DNA of 50,724 nucleotides from an uncultured Lachnospiraceae bacterium (GCA_947589155.1 CANQBH010000013.1:1-50724), one strand, 5' to 3'. Shown: positions 25,734-35,103, numbered from the stretch's first letter. Numbers and translations: made by a program. Notes: generated from the letters alone by a model not told the origin.

Positions 25734-27050
25734 ATGAAAAAGTTTAACGAAGGATTTCTTGTCGGCGCCGCGACGGCGGCGCATCAGGTCGAAGGGAACA
25801 ATATCCACAGCGATTACTGGGCGCAGGAGCATATGGAACACACCAGTTTTGCGGAGCCGTCCAATGACGCGGTGGATCATTACAACCGCTACGAGGAGGA
25901 CATCAGGGCGATGGCCGAAGCGGGGCTCAACGCCTACCGTTTTTCGATCGAGTGGGCAAGGATCGAACCGGAGCAGGGCCGGTATGATGAAAACGAGATC
26001 GAGCATTACCGCAAAGTCCTGCGCTGCTGCCGAAAGAACGGTATCGAGCCGATCGTGACCATGATGCACTTTACGTCGCCGAAGTGGCTGATCGCCGCAG
26101 GCGGATGGGAAGCGGAGAGCACCGTAGGCTATTTTGCCGACTATTGCAGATATGTGGTGCAAAAACTGGGCGACGAGATGAATTATGTCTGCACGATCAA
26201 CGAAGCCAACATGGGACTGCAGATCGCGGCGATCTCCGCGCGGTACATGGCGCGGGCGAAAGCGGCGGCGGCAAAAGCGGCTTCCGGCGGCGCGGACGAA
26301 GCAGGAAAGAATGTGGAAGGCTCGGTGCAGGTCGGACTGAACATGCAGGGTATGATGGAGCGGATGAAAAAGCAGGCGGCGGAACACATGGAAATTTTCG
26401 GCACGCCGCAGCCGCAGGTCTTTGTCGGCGCAAGGACGCCGGAAGGCGACCTTCTTGTGATGCGCGCCCATCAGGCGGCGAAAAAAGCGATGAAAGAAGT
26501 AAAGCCGTCGCTGAAGATCGGGCTGTCCCTGTCCCTGCACGATATCCAGTGCGTCGAGGGCGGCGAAGCCGAAGCGCAGAAGGAATGGGAGGAGGAGTTT
26601 GCGCATTATCTCCCGTATATCAGCGACGACGATTTCTTCGGCCTGCAGAACTATACGCGCTCCGTCTACGGCAGCGAAGGGATCCTGCCGGCGGAGGAAG
26701 GCGCGGAACTGACGCAGATGGAATATGAATACTACCCGCAGGCCTTGGAGCATGTGATCCGGCGGGTGCATGAGGAATTGCCGCAGGTGCCGATCATGGT
26801 TACGGAGAACGGGATCGCGACTTCCGACGACAGCAGACGCGTCGCTTTCATTGAACAGGCGACGGACGGCGTTGCCCGCTGCTTAAACGACGGCATTCCG
26901 GTCTTGGGCTATATGTACTGGTCGCTGCTGGATAACTTTGAATGGCAGAAAGGTTTTTCCATGACCTTCGGTCTGATCGCGGTGGACCGCTCCACGCAGA
27001 AACGGAGCGCAAAGCCGAGTCTGGCGGCGCTCGGGGCGACGGTAAAGTAG
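25734..27050 (+). CDS. Glycoside hydrolase family 1 beta-glycosidase
   Basis: This 438-residue protein is about the usual GH1 length. It starts FNEGFLVGAATAAHQVEGN, the GH1 N-terminal signature. The acid/base is Glu157 in TINEANMG (the more common motif is NEP), and the nucleophile is Glu358 in MVTENGIA. YWSLLDNFEWQKGFSMTFGL is the typical C-terminal signature. The usual phospho-binding residues cannot be assigned by eye, but a GPH symporter rather than a PTS lies nearby, so an unphosphorylated beta-glucoside or beta-galactoside is likelier. An Ala-rich insertion lies at about 168-195. Start: AAAGGAG upstream. It follows the GH2 remnant by 17 bp. Confidence 0.93.
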   Translation: MKKFNEGFLVGAATAAHQVEGNNIHSDYWAQEHMEHTSFAEPSNDAVDHYNRYEEDIRAMAEAGLNAYRFSIEWARIEPEQGRYDENEIEHYRKVLRCCRKNGIEPIVTMMHFTSPKWLIAAGGWEAESTVGYFADYCRYVVQKLGDEMNYVCTINEANMGLQIAAISARYMARAKAAAAKAASGGADEAGKNVEGSVQVGLNMQGMMERMKKQAAEHMEIFGTPQPQVFVGARTPEGDLLVMRAHQAAKKAMKEVKPSLKIGLSLSLHDIQCVEGGEAEAQKEWEEEFAHYLPYISDDDFFGLQNYTRSVYGSEGILPAEEGAELTQMEYEYYPQALEHVIRRVHEELPQVPIMVTENGIATSDDSRRVAFIEQATDGVARCLNDGIPVLGYMYWSLLDNFEWQKGFSMTFGLIAVDRSTQKRSAKPSLAALGATVK

Positions 27051-27185
27051 GAGTTTAAGGACGAATCATTTCACAACAGACGGGGATAGTAAGCCGGTGG
27101 CGGAAAAATACGACCCGCAGGGGGCGGGGTAGTATGGAAACGAAAAAGGTTTGGTGCTATGGTGGAACCGGAAGGGGGCAGCAGC

Positions 27186-27989
27186 ATGAAGACGCCAAAC
27201 CGCGCAGCCATTACCGGCTTTATCCTCTGTTTTACCATGATCATTTTCGGGATCGTCACCAACGGAGGAATTGGGACGATCCTTAATTTTATCCACATTC
27301 CGTCGATGATCGTCACGTTCGGCGGCGCGGTGTTCGCGGTTCTGATCTCGTCCGAATCGATGGAAGATTTTATGGACGGCCTGAAAAGTTTTCGCACGGC
27401 GTTTTCCAAAGAGACCGTGGGGCTCGATGAGATCGGCGACGTGATCTATTCGCTGGCGATCACTTCGCGCAGGGACGGTCTGCTGACCTTGGAGGAACAG
27501 GCCGAGCATATGGAAGACCCGTTTTTGCAGAAGGGGATCCGTCTGATCGTGGACGGAACGGATCCGGAACTGCTCAAAGACATTCTGGAAACGGAACTGC
27601 TCCACGAGATGGAAGACAACCGCAGGAGGATCGCCTTCTGGGAAAACATGGGCGCATACGCGCCGGCGTGGGGCATGGTGGGCACGCTGCTCGGGCTGAT
27701 CAACATGCTAAAGTCCATGGGAACGGATTCTTCCGCCATCGGAGAAGGCATGTCGCTCGCGCTGATCACCACGCTCTACGGCTCCATCCTCGCCAACTGG
27801 GTCTGCATCCCGATAGCGGCAAAATTAAAGCGCAGTTCGCAGATTCAGGAGATGCAGAAGGAACTGATCATCGAAGGCGTGCTTTCGATACAGGCGGGGG
27901 ACAATCCGATGGTCATCCGCGAGAAGATCCGTGTGTTCCGCGCGGACTGGGAGGAGAAAATACTACCCGATAAGGAAAAGGTAGTATAG
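27186..27989 (+). CDS. motA: Flagellar motor stator protein MotA
   Basis: This 267-residue protein has four membrane segments in the MotA pattern: two at the N-terminus (FILCFTMIIFGIVTNGG, FIHIPSMIVTFGGAVFAVLIS), a long cytoplasmic loop with ITSRRDGLLTLEEQ, then YAPAWGMVGTLLGLINML and ALITTLYGSILANWVCIPIA. The last two hold the conserved Pro and Gly residues of the proton channel face. The start at 27186 is preceded by GGGGG; an ATG nine codons earlier is possible. MotB, the usual partner, is not in the window. The next gene encodes a shorter MotA-like protein. Confidence 0.92.
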   Translation: MKTPNRAAITGFILCFTMIIFGIVTNGGIGTILNFIHIPSMIVTFGGAVFAVLISSESMEDFMDGLKSFRTAFSKETVGLDEIGDVIYSLAITSRRDGLLTLEEQAEHMEDPFLQKGIRLIVDGTDPELLKDILETELLHEMEDNRRRIAFWENMGAYAPAWGMVGTLLGLINMLKSMGTDSSAIGEGMSLALITTLYGSILANWVCIPIAAKLKRSSQIQEMQKELIIEGVLSIQAGDNPMVIREKIRVFRADWEEKILPDKEKVV

Positions 27990-28040
27990 TTTTTGCGCCT
28001 CTTTGGTAGTATGATGAACATACGAGGAGGTGCGTACATT

Positions 28041-28529
28041 ATGAAGAAAAAGATATCTATCGGTGCGGTGCTGCTGCTGGAGGTTTTGATCGTTTTTGTG
28101 ATCTTTCTGTTTGAGATATGGATCACCGGCGGGGGACAGGGGATCCATAACTATATCGACATGCCGAGTCTTCTCATCATCCTGCTCATCACGATTCCTT
28201 CGCTTTGCATTTCGGGTCTGGGCAAGGACTTTCTGCGCGCGTTTTCCATCGGGAAAAAGCCGTATCCCCTCCGCCAGCTGAAGCGTTCGATGGAAGCGGT
28301 GGAGATGGTGCAGAAACTGATTCTCTGCGCTTCCGGCTTTTCGGCGGTCGTCGCGACCGTGATGATCCTTTCAAGGCTGGACGATCCTGCCGTCATCGGG
28401 CCGAATCTCGCGGTCGTCATTCTCAGCGTTTTTTATATGATCGTTCTGGAAGTTCTGCTGCTTCCTTTGAAGGCGCATGTGCAGAACGCCGTTACGGATC
28501 TGATGGATGTGGAAGATGAAGAAATTTAG
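28041..28529 (+). CDS. Short MotA-like membrane protein
   Basis: This 162-residue protein has four hydrophobic segments spaced 2+2 as in MotA. The first pair contains NYIDMPSLLIILLITIPSL, which parallels NFIHIPSMIVTFGGAVFAVL of the upstream MotA. The second pair (VVATVMILSRLDD and LAVVILSVFYMIVLEVLLLPL) parallels its channel helices. The cytoplasmic loop is only about 35 residues instead of about 100. The start at 28041 has GAGGAGGTG upstream. It may be a degenerate MotA paralogue or accessory stator subunit. Its gene overlaps the next one. Confidence 0.65.
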   Translation: MKKKISIGAVLLLEVLIVFVIFLFEIWITGGGQGIHNYIDMPSLLIILLITIPSLCISGLGKDFLRAFSIGKKPYPLRQLKRSMEAVEMVQKLILCASGFSAVVATVMILSRLDDPAVIGPNLAVVILSVFYMIVLEVLLLPLKAHVQNAVTDLMDVEDEEI

Positions 28530-28980
28530 GATATTTCTTTTGCTTTTGTATCTGGCTTCACTGGCGGGCACGATCGCCCTGCAGTCGTTTTCCGTCCTCA
28601 ATCCGCAGCTGCGCCTTCTGGTCAACGGGAGCACGCTGCTGATGGCGGCGGTGGGGCTGGCGCTCTTTGGGCTGATCTACGCCGGTATGCGGAAGGAAAA
28701 GCAGAAGGAAGGCGGGGAAAAAGAAGAAGAAGAGCCGGTTTTTGACAAGGGCGCGTATCTTTCGTTTGCGAGCACGCACGATTTGACGCGCCGTGAGACG
28801 GAGATCGGGCTGCTGGTGCTGCAGGGCTATACGAACCTGCGGATCGCCGAGAGCCTCTATATCGCGGAGACCACGGTCAAAAAACACCTGACGCATATCT
28901 ACGAGAAGACGGGCGTCGCCTCCCGCGGGGAATTTCGGCAGGTCCTTCAGGAGGCGATGAAAAGCGCGGCAGAGGCCTGA
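28507..28980 (+). CDS. Membrane-tethered LuxR-type HTH protein
   Basis: The 157-residue protein has two hydrophobic N-terminal segments (about 7-25 and 35-60), an acidic linker (KEGGEKEEEEP) and a C-terminal LuxR/GerE helix-turn-helix, LTRRETEIGLLVLQGYTNLRI through AETTVKKHLTHIYEKTGV. There is no receiver domain. The start is uncertain: ATG at 28507 or 28516, both overlapping the upstream gene and both with weak ribosome-binding sites, which suggests coupled translation. It would be a membrane-bound DNA-binding protein cotranscribed with the MotA-like genes. Its target is unknown. Confidence 0.82.
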   Translation: MWKMKKFRIFLLLLYLASLAGTIALQSFSVLNPQLRLLVNGSTLLMAAVGLALFGLIYAGMRKEKQKEGGEKEEEEPVFDKGAYLSFASTHDLTRRETEIGLLVLQGYTNLRIAESLYIAETTVKKHLTHIYEKTGVASRGEFRQVLQEAMKSAAEA

Positions 28981-28998
28981 ATCCGATCCGCATTTAGT

Positions 28999-29045
28999 AA
29001 AGCGGCGAATTTGTTTCCGCATATGGGAATGATCCGCCGCTTTTT
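28999..29045 (+). terminator. Terminator after the motA operon
   Basis: AAAGCGGCG (28999-29007) pairs perfectly with CGCCGCTTT (29035-29043), followed by more T residues. The 27-base loop contains a small inner hairpin. It closes the three-gene motility operon. Confidence 0.7.
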
Positions 29046-29166
29046 ATGTTGCCGCCAAAACACCTTCACAAAACCGTTATCGTCCGGATAGCCCGCATTC
29101 GCGCCGCTTTCCGGAAACGTCCGGTTCACGGTTCGTACGAGGCGGAAAAAAAGATTGAAAAAAAGA

Positions 29167-29195
29167 TTGAAAAAAACGCTTTTTTGTGGTAAAGT
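29167..29195 (+). promoter_or_regulatory. Promoter of the chemotaxis receptor gene
   Basis: TTGAAA (29167-29172) and TAAAGT (29190-29195) are 17 bp apart, 38 bp before the start codon. It overlaps a short run of AAAAAGATTGA-like repeats. It looks sigma-A-dependent rather than like the flagellar sigma-28 pattern. Confidence 0.6.
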
Positions 29196-29233
29196 GTTAC
29201 ATGGTTACGAACTGACACATTCGGGGGGCAACC

Positions 29234-31234
29234 ATGCGAAGAACGATCAGAGGAAAATTAACAGTCAGAGTTATCACCATTGTGCTTGTGGTCATCTTAG
29301 TCATGACGGTCGGCACCGTTTTTATCGCCGGAAGGCAGATGATGCGCAGCGGCAAAGAAGAATTGCAGTTGCAGGCGGACCGCTATGCGCAGGAGATCAA
29401 CGCTTGGATCGACAATGAAAAAACGCTGGTAAGCAGTGTGACAAGCGCGGTGGAAGACGTGGGCAGTATGGAAACGGAAAGCCTGCAGGGTACGATGGAT
29501 ACCTATTTCAGCGGGCGCGACGAACTGCTCAATCTCTATATCGGTACGGTGGACAGCCGTTTTATTCAGGCAAACAAAGAGGCGACGATCCCCGAAGGGT
29601 ATGATCCCGTGGAGCGCGGCTGGTATCAGAGTGCCGTAGAAGCGGGCGACGTGATCGTGACCGATCCGTACTGGGACGTTATGACGAATCAAATGTGCGG
29701 TACGATCGCCTGTCCGGTCTATTTCGGAGACGAACTGGTAGGCGTCGTAGCGGCGGATTTGACGCTTCAGACGGTCGTCGATCTGACCAACAATATCAAA
29801 TACGACACGAATGTTTACGGCTTTCTTGTAGACAGCAGCGGCAATTATATCGCGCACAAGAACAAAAAATATCTTCCGACGGAAGACAGCGCGACGGCGG
29901 TGGCCGACGTGATGCCGGCGCTTGCTTCCGTGATCGAGAAGCCGGGCAGCGGGATCGCTTCTTCAAAAGATTATAACGGCACGAGTTCCTATTTCGCCAC
30001 TTCCAAGATCACGAGCGCAAATTGGCAGGTGGGTGTGGTTGTGCCTTCCAAAAATGTCAACCGCGCCGCGCGGTCGATCATCATTTTCTGCGTGACGATC
30101 GCGCTGATCTCTCTGGCTTGCGCTGTTCTTATCATGATCCGCACGATCAATACGACGCTGGCTCCGATCAAAGCGCTGAAGCAGTTTGCTTCCGGAGATT
30201 TTTCCGACACGGCCGTGGAGGAAAAGGAGATCCCGTCGGAGTATAAAGATGAGACGGAGCAGATCATGACGGCGACGTCGACGGTCAAAGAACAGATCCG
30301 CGACATCATCATCTCGACCAAGACCGAGGCGGAGCAGATCGGACAGATCAGCGGGGATGCGCTGCAGGAGATGTCGCAGTTGAATCAAAACGTGGCCGAT
30401 ATCAACGACTCTGTGTCAAATGTGATTGCGCAGGCGGAACAGACGGCGACGCTGACCCGTCAGATCCACTCCACCGGCGACGAACTTGGAGAGGTCATCG
30501 ATTCCGTAGCGGTCAAGGCGACGGATGCGGCGACGCAGTCGTCCGACATCATGGTACGCGCGCAGGAACTTTATTCGACTTCCGTTGCTTCCAGCAATAA
30601 GGCGACGGAGATCTACAATACGACGAAAGATGAGTTGGAGAAGGCATTGGAAGGCAGCCGCGCGGTCGGCGAGATCTCCATGCTGACGGACGAGATCTTA
30701 TCGATCAGCGAGCAGACCAACCTGCTGGCGCTCAACGCTTCCATCGAGGCGGCGAGAGCCGGTGAAGCGGGCAAGGGCTTCGCGGTCGTGGCGGATGAGA
30801 TCCGCGCGCTGGCGGACAATACCAAGCAGGCCATCGACAAGATCCAACTGGTGACGGGCGCGATCGTAACGAGCGTCAATGATCTGGCAAAATACTCCGA
30901 CAAACTTTTGCAGTTCATGAACGAGACGGTTGTATCCGATTATCAGAACATGATCGCAATCGCAAAACGCTACGAAGAAGATGCCGTCTTCTACAATGGC
31001 ATTTCTTCGGATCTGGGCGCGTCCTCCGAGGAGATGAGCGCGAGCATGGCGGAGATCAACGAGAGTATCGCCGACATCAGCCGGATGACGGACGAGATCA
31101 TGAGTTACATGACTTCGATCGGCGACGCGGCGACGGGATCAAAAGATGATTCCGTGACGGTGCTCGAGCAGATCCGGCAGTTATCTGCTTTCAGCGAACA
31201 GTTGAAAGAAACCGTAGCGTCCTTCAAGGTCTGA
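29234..31234 (+). CDS. Methyl-accepting chemotaxis protein with dCache-type sensor
   Basis: This 666-residue receptor has membrane segments at about 13-33 and 281-303, with an extracellular double-Cache-like domain between them (landmarks [22 protein letters not shown] and [16 protein letters not shown]). A HAMP-like linker follows, then the signalling domain with the conserved hairpin [18 protein letters not shown], followed by [13 protein letters not shown]. The sensor type commonly binds amino acids or small organic acids; the ligand is unknown. The gene is monocistronic, with its own promoter. Confidence 0.94.
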   Translation: MRRTIRGKLTVRVITIVLVVILVMTVGTVFIAGRQMMRSGKEELQLQADRYAQEINAWIDNEKTLVSSVTSAVEDVGSMETESLQGTMDTYFSGRDELLNLYIGTVDSRFIQANKEATIPEGYDPVERGWYQSAVEAGDVIVTDPYWDVMTNQMCGTIACPVYFGDELVGVVAADLTLQTVVDLTNNIKYDTNVYGFLVDSSGNYIAHKNKKYLPTEDSATAVADVMPALASVIEKPGSGIASSKDYNGTSSYFATSKITSANWQVGVVVPSKNVNRAARSIIIFCVTIALISLACAVLIMIRTINTTLAPIKALKQFASGDFSDTAVEEKEIPSEYKDETEQIMTATSTVKEQIRDIIISTKTEAEQIGQISGDALQEMSQLNQNVADINDSVSNVIAQAEQTATLTRQIHSTGDELGEVIDSVAVKATDAATQSSDIMVRAQELYSTSVASSNKATEIYNTTKDELEKALEGSRAVGEISMLTDEILSISEQTNLLALNASIEAARAGEAGKGFAVVADEIRALADNTKQAIDKIQLVTGAIVTSVNDLAKYSDKLLQFMNETVVSDYQNMIAIAKRYEEDAVFYNGISSDLGASSEEMSASMAEINESIADISRMTDEIMSYMTSIGDAATGSKDDSVTVLEQIRQLSAFSEQLKETVASFKV

Positions 31235-31302
31235 GAAGGGCCGTATGGAAAGTGAAAAAAGATCCGACTCTTGAAATAGCGGTGTGAGTTCATTGATGTA
31301 TC

Positions 31303-31379
31303 AACTCCTATTTGCCTGCAAAACACCTAATATGAATCATTATCTAGGAGATTGCATACGTGGATAGGAGTTTTTTTAA
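31303..31379 (+). terminator. Long-loop hairpin with T-tract after the receptor gene
   Basis: AACTCCTA pairs with TAGGAGTT, directly followed by a run of T residues near 31371-31379. The loop of about 50 bases includes another TAGGAG copy that could form an alternative pairing. It probably terminates the receptor transcript, but it also lies 35 bases before the kinase gene, so an attenuator role is possible. Confidence 0.45.
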
Positions 31380-31413
31380 TGATAGGTTTTAATCAGTAGA
31401 AAGTTGTAAATTT

Positions 31414-33621
31414 ATGAAAAAAACGAAGAGTAAACATTTCTATGCCTTATTTATTTGTATAATAATCATAATAGTATTTTTGGGGGCGATATGGATCTAT
31501 TCCATCGTGGCAAGAAATCTCCTTGAAGATGCGACTGTCAACAACATCAGAGAAGTTGCCGTGCATGACCGTAATACGATCACTATGTTTACGGAATATA
31601 ATTGGAAAAACCAGCAGCGCATAGGCGAACGACTGAAACGACACAGTCAGGAACTTAAAACGGTAAGCCAAATCAACGAGTATCTGGGACTTGAAGCGTA
31701 TGAATCGACCTTTGATAAAGTCTATCTGCTTATGGAAGACGGTTCCTATTATACGGATGTCACTTACAGAGAAGGCAGCGAAGATCCGGATTATTACCCG
31801 TATATGGATCTGTTCGAAAATACGGACAACTACAAAGTCGTCGGTTATGATTCGCTTCCGGTAATGGGCTCCGATAAAGTTGTGATCTACGGTTACAGAT
31901 TGCCGGACAATCCCAAAGATGAAGTATTATCCGGTATCAAAATAGGGGAAGATCAAAAAGAGGTTTATGCCGTGATAGGAGTTTGCAAGAGGTCTTCTAT
32001 TGTGGACGGTCTTGTGATTGAAAATTATGTTGATGAATCCGGCAATACACAAGGATATAGTTCGGTAGTCGATAATAAAGGCGAATATGTTGTGGACAGA
32101 AAAGATGCGGCAAGTTCTGTTTCTGATAATTTGTTTAATATAGTAAAACGCTGTGACAGGTCAAGCCTCACGCCCGCCGATGTGCAGGAAAAAATGAATG
32201 CAGGCGAAGAATTTTGGTTCTATATGGAAAAAAACGGCGTTCGTGAACTGAACTACTGTGCTCCGTTGAACAGCAGCAGTGTTGACTGGTATTTTATCAT
32301 GTCGGTAAACGATCGGGTGGTGCAAGATCAGATAAAAATATTTGTTACGCTTATTACTGCGACAATGAGCACGGCGATCATTGTCATTATCAGTGCGTTT
32401 GTATTGACTCTTATCATGCAGAGAAAAACGCAGATAGCCTACGCGCAGGAAAAGGCGCAAAGCGAATTTTTGTCCAATATGAGCCACGAGATCCGCACGC
32501 CGTTGAATGGTATTGTCGGATTGAATTACCTGATGATGAATGCAATAGATAATCCGGAAAAACATCTTCAGATAAAAGAGTGGCTAAAAAAATCGCAGAA
32601 TACAGCAGAATATCTGCTTGCACTCATAAACGATGTGCTGGATATTGCCAAAATTCAGGCGGGGAAAGTGGAAATCTCCTATGCCCCGGTGTCTGTCGAA
32701 ACACTGTCAGAGTCTGTTTATTCCATGCAGTACGATAATATTACAGAGCGCGGCGTTGGCTTTATCAAAGATATCCATATCATCGCCCCGCATATCCAGT
32801 GTGATGAGATACATATAAAACAAGTGCTCATGAATATTATCGGCAACGCGGCAAAATTTACTCCGGCAGGCGGAACGATCAGATTTTCGGTAAAGCAGAG
32901 CATGATCGACAATCGTCACGTTATGACGACATTTGTCTGTGAGGATACCGGCTGCGGAATGAGCGAGGAATTTCTGCATGAAATCTTTAATCAGTTTACG
33001 CAGAACCGCAACAGCAGTTCCGCTTCCGTCAAAGGGACGGGCTTAGGAATGGCGATAAGCAAACTGCTTGTGGATGCCATGGGAGGAAAAATAAGCGTAG
33101 AGAGCGAATTGGACAAAGGCAGTACGTTTACGGTTGAAATCCCTTCTGAAATCTGTGAAAGTCCTGACCGTCTGAAGATGGCGGATGGCGCTGAAAAAAC
33201 AGCGGATCCTTCCGGTAACGATGCCGAGCCGACGAAGATCCTTGTTGCCGAAGATAACGAACTGAATGCAGAAATACTGATGGAGATTTTGAGCCAGTTC
33301 GGATTTGTTCCCGTGCGCGCGCAGAATGGTCGGGAGGCTGTGGAGATCTTTGCGAGATCAAAGATAAACGAGTTCAAAATCATCCTTATGGATGTGCGAA
33401 TGCCTGTCTTGGACGGCTGCGAGGCATCGGCAGGGATCAGGGAACTTGACCGTGAAGATGCCAAAACGGTCACCATATTCGCCTGTACCGCAAACAGTTT
33501 TCAGGAGGACAGGAGCAGGGCTTTAGACAGCGGAATGAACGACTTTTTAACAAAGCCGATAGATATCAACATCCTGCTTCGCAAAATGGAGAAGATCGAT
33601 CGTGAAAAATCTAACCGTTAA
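31414..33621 (+). CDS. Hybrid sensor histidine kinase with C-terminal receiver
   Basis: This 735-residue protein has membrane segments at about 8-31 and 307-332 flanking a large extracellular sensor of about 275 residues. The cytoplasmic part has a HisKA domain with His358 in SNMSHEIRTPLNG and an ATPase domain with MNIIGNAAKF (N box), DTGCGMSEEF (G1) and GTGLGMAISK (G2). A receiver domain follows with phospho-acceptor Asp660 in ILMDVRMPVLDG and a conserved Lys in FLTKPID. No output domain follows, so the phosphate must pass to another protein not identified here. The ribosome-binding site is weak. It overlaps the binding-protein gene by 20 bases. The sequence is clearly more AT-rich than its neighbours. 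Confidence 0.93.
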   Translation: MKKTKSKHFYALFICIIIIIVFLGAIWIYSIVARNLLEDATVNNIREVAVHDRNTITMFTEYNWKNQQRIGERLKRHSQELKTVSQINEYLGLEAYESTFDKVYLLMEDGSYYTDVTYREGSEDPDYYPYMDLFENTDNYKVVGYDSLPVMGSDKVVIYGYRLPDNPKDEVLSGIKIGEDQKEVYAVIGVCKRSSIVDGLVIENYVDESGNTQGYSSVVDNKGEYVVDRKDAASSVSDNLFNIVKRCDRSSLTPADVQEKMNAGEEFWFYMEKNGVRELNYCAPLNSSSVDWYFIMSVNDRVVQDQIKIFVTLITATMSTAIIVIISAFVLTLIMQRKTQIAYAQEKAQSEFLSNMSHEIRTPLNGIVGLNYLMMNAIDNPEKHLQIKEWLKKSQNTAEYLLALINDVLDIAKIQAGKVEISYAPVSVETLSESVYSMQYDNITERGVGFIKDIHIIAPHIQCDEIHIKQVLMNIIGNAAKFTPAGGTIRFSVKQSMIDNRHVMTTFVCEDTGCGMSEEFLHEIFNQFTQNRNSSSASVKGTGLGMAISKLLVDAMGGKISVESELDKGSTFTVEIPSEICESPDRLKMADGAEKTADPSGNDAEPTKILVAEDNELNAEILMEILSQFGFVPVRAQNGREAVEIFARSKINEFKIILMDVRMPVLDGCEASAGIRELDREDAKTVTIFACTANSFQEDRSRALDSGMNDFLTKPIDINILLRKMEKIDREKSNR

Positions 33622-35023
33622 TAAGAAAAAAATGAGAAAAGGGATTGCTGCATTTTTATTGCAGATCATCGTCGCAGTGTCATTTTTATGCTGCCTTTCC
33701 GGTTGTTCCAAACAAGAAGAAGCGGTACAAGAAATCATTATAAAAGTGCCGCATACCAATACGATGAATTGCATTTCTAATCCGGATATAAAAAATGCCC
33801 GTACGCTTCTTGAACTCGCAAGTCAGGATTTTATGGCGCAGTATGACAAAGAAGTGAAAATAAAAGTCATAGAATTTGATGGCGGCGAGGAAACGAAAGC
33901 GATCACAAATTCTTTCGGCACAAGCGATGCGGCCGATATATTATATGACGGATTTTTCAACATGAGTTCGTTTATCCATGAAGGAAAAGTTGTTCCTATT
34001 GACGATGTTCTTACTCCGGAAATGCAGGAGGATATATCTCCGGCTTATCTGGAACAGGGACGATTTGATGGGAAACTCTATATGCTGCCCTATATGAGTT
34101 CCGAGAACATTCTCATATATAACAGGGAAATGTTTGAAGAATACGGCCTGAACGAATATATTGACGAGGGCGAAGTGATTTCAAACTGGAGTATTGAAGA
34201 TTGGACAAAAATACTGAATACCCTTGCGGACGGATTTGCAAAAGAAGGCAGGGGGAGAGTCCCTATGATGATGTATGCAAAAGATAATCAGGGCGATACG
34301 CATATCATGACGATGCTCCGCGCTTTCGGCGGCGATCTGTTTGACAGCGGCAATAATTTTGATCTTGAGGATAATCCCGAGGTCATTTCTGCGCTCAGGT
34401 GGCTTCAGAACGGTGTGGATCTGGGTTGGTATATGCCTGTTCCGTATTACAAAACAATGTCCGATAACAGCAGTAAATTCAAAATGGACGAACTTGCATT
34501 TTATAACTTTAATCTGGGAAGTTCAACGTACAGCAGGGTCATAGAAGATTACGATGCGCAAACAAATACCTTTACGAAATACGGCTTTGTGAATTACCCC
34601 GGCAATCACTGTACGATCTTCAATGATGGATTTGAGATCTTTGACAACGGCGACAGCGAAAAAATAGAAATAGCGAAAGATTTCCTAAGATATTTCTATG
34701 AAACCGATAAATGGCTTGAATGTTCCGCCGGAGCCATCCCTGTAAGCGAAAAAGTCATGGAAAAATATAAAGACGATATTTTGCTTTTGGAGGCGTTCTC
34801 GCAGAATTCCGTAAATTCCGTGGATTATACGCATAACCTCTCGAACTGGCAGGGAAGTGAAAATTCTGTCAGGAGCGTATTTTACCAAGAGATCGCGATG
34901 CTTATGATCAAAGATGCGGACGGTAATTTTGCCGTTACTCCGGAAGAATGTGCAAGGAATCTACAGGAAAAATTAAATACGGCCATATCGGAAGGACGAA
35001 AAAACAGTACGCTTCATGAGTAA
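33602..35023 (+). CDS. Orphan sugar-binding lipoprotein (ABC solute-binding family 1)
   Basis: The 473-residue protein carries a lipoprotein signal: a basic start, hydrophobic FLLQIIVAVSFL and the lipobox LSGC, with Cys35 as the lipidation site. The mature part resembles family 1 extracellular sugar-binding proteins (LYMLPYMSSENILIYNREMFEEY is the typical region). No ABC permease or ATPase gene is nearby. The gene starts at GTG 33602 inside the kinase gene with GGAG upstream; an ATG at 33632 is an alternative. The 20-base overlap with the kinase implies matched expression. A function as ligand-presenting partner of the kinase sensor domain is inferred by analogy with binding-protein-dependent kinases. 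Confidence 0.88.
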   Translation: MKNLTVNKKKMRKGIAAFLLQIIVAVSFLCCLSGCSKQEEAVQEIIIKVPHTNTMNCISNPDIKNARTLLELASQDFMAQYDKEVKIKVIEFDGGEETKAITNSFGTSDAADILYDGFFNMSSFIHEGKVVPIDDVLTPEMQEDISPAYLEQGRFDGKLYMLPYMSSENILIYNREMFEEYGLNEYIDEGEVISNWSIEDWTKILNTLADGFAKEGRGRVPMMMYAKDNQGDTHIMTMLRAFGGDLFDSGNNFDLEDNPEVISALRWLQNGVDLGWYMPVPYYKTMSDNSSKFKMDELAFYNFNLGSSTYSRVIEDYDAQTNTFTKYGFVNYPGNHCTIFNDGFEIFDNGDSEKIEIAKDFLRYFYETDKWLECSAGAIPVSEKVMEKYKDDILLLEAFSQNSVNSVDYTHNLSNWQGSENSVRSVFYQEIAMLMIKDADGNFAVTPEECARNLQEKLNTAISEGRKNSTLHE

Positions 35024-35103
35024 GAGGCGGTTTGGGAAAGGAATATTGCTAAAGCGGCAGGATTTTTTGCGGAGAAAAAAGCGGCGCGGGAAGGAGAGGA
35101 CAT

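Noticed and set aside
25638-26771. Minus-strand open frame of 377 codons
   Set aside because: It is antisense to the GH1 gene, whose catalytic motifs are intact.
27186-28529. ExbB/TolQ-type transport proteins instead of MotA
   Set aside because: The four-span arrangement, the GGAVFAVLIS and AYAPAWGMVGTLLGL motifs and the nearby chemotaxis receptor fit MotA better.
29150-29175. Short tandem AAAAAGATTGA repeats as a functional repeat element
   Set aside because: Only about two and a half copies of a low-complexity sequence are present and they overlap an ordinary -35 box.
31235-31413. Cyclic-di-GMP or other known riboswitch before the histidine kinase
   Set aside because: The conserved core motifs of the classes I know are absent; only a long-loop hairpin with T-tract is visible.
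33602-35023. Substrate-binding subunit of a sugar ABC importer encoded here
   Set aside because: No permease or sugar-import ATPase gene exists in the window; the only ABC genes are a distant YtrB-type exporter pair.
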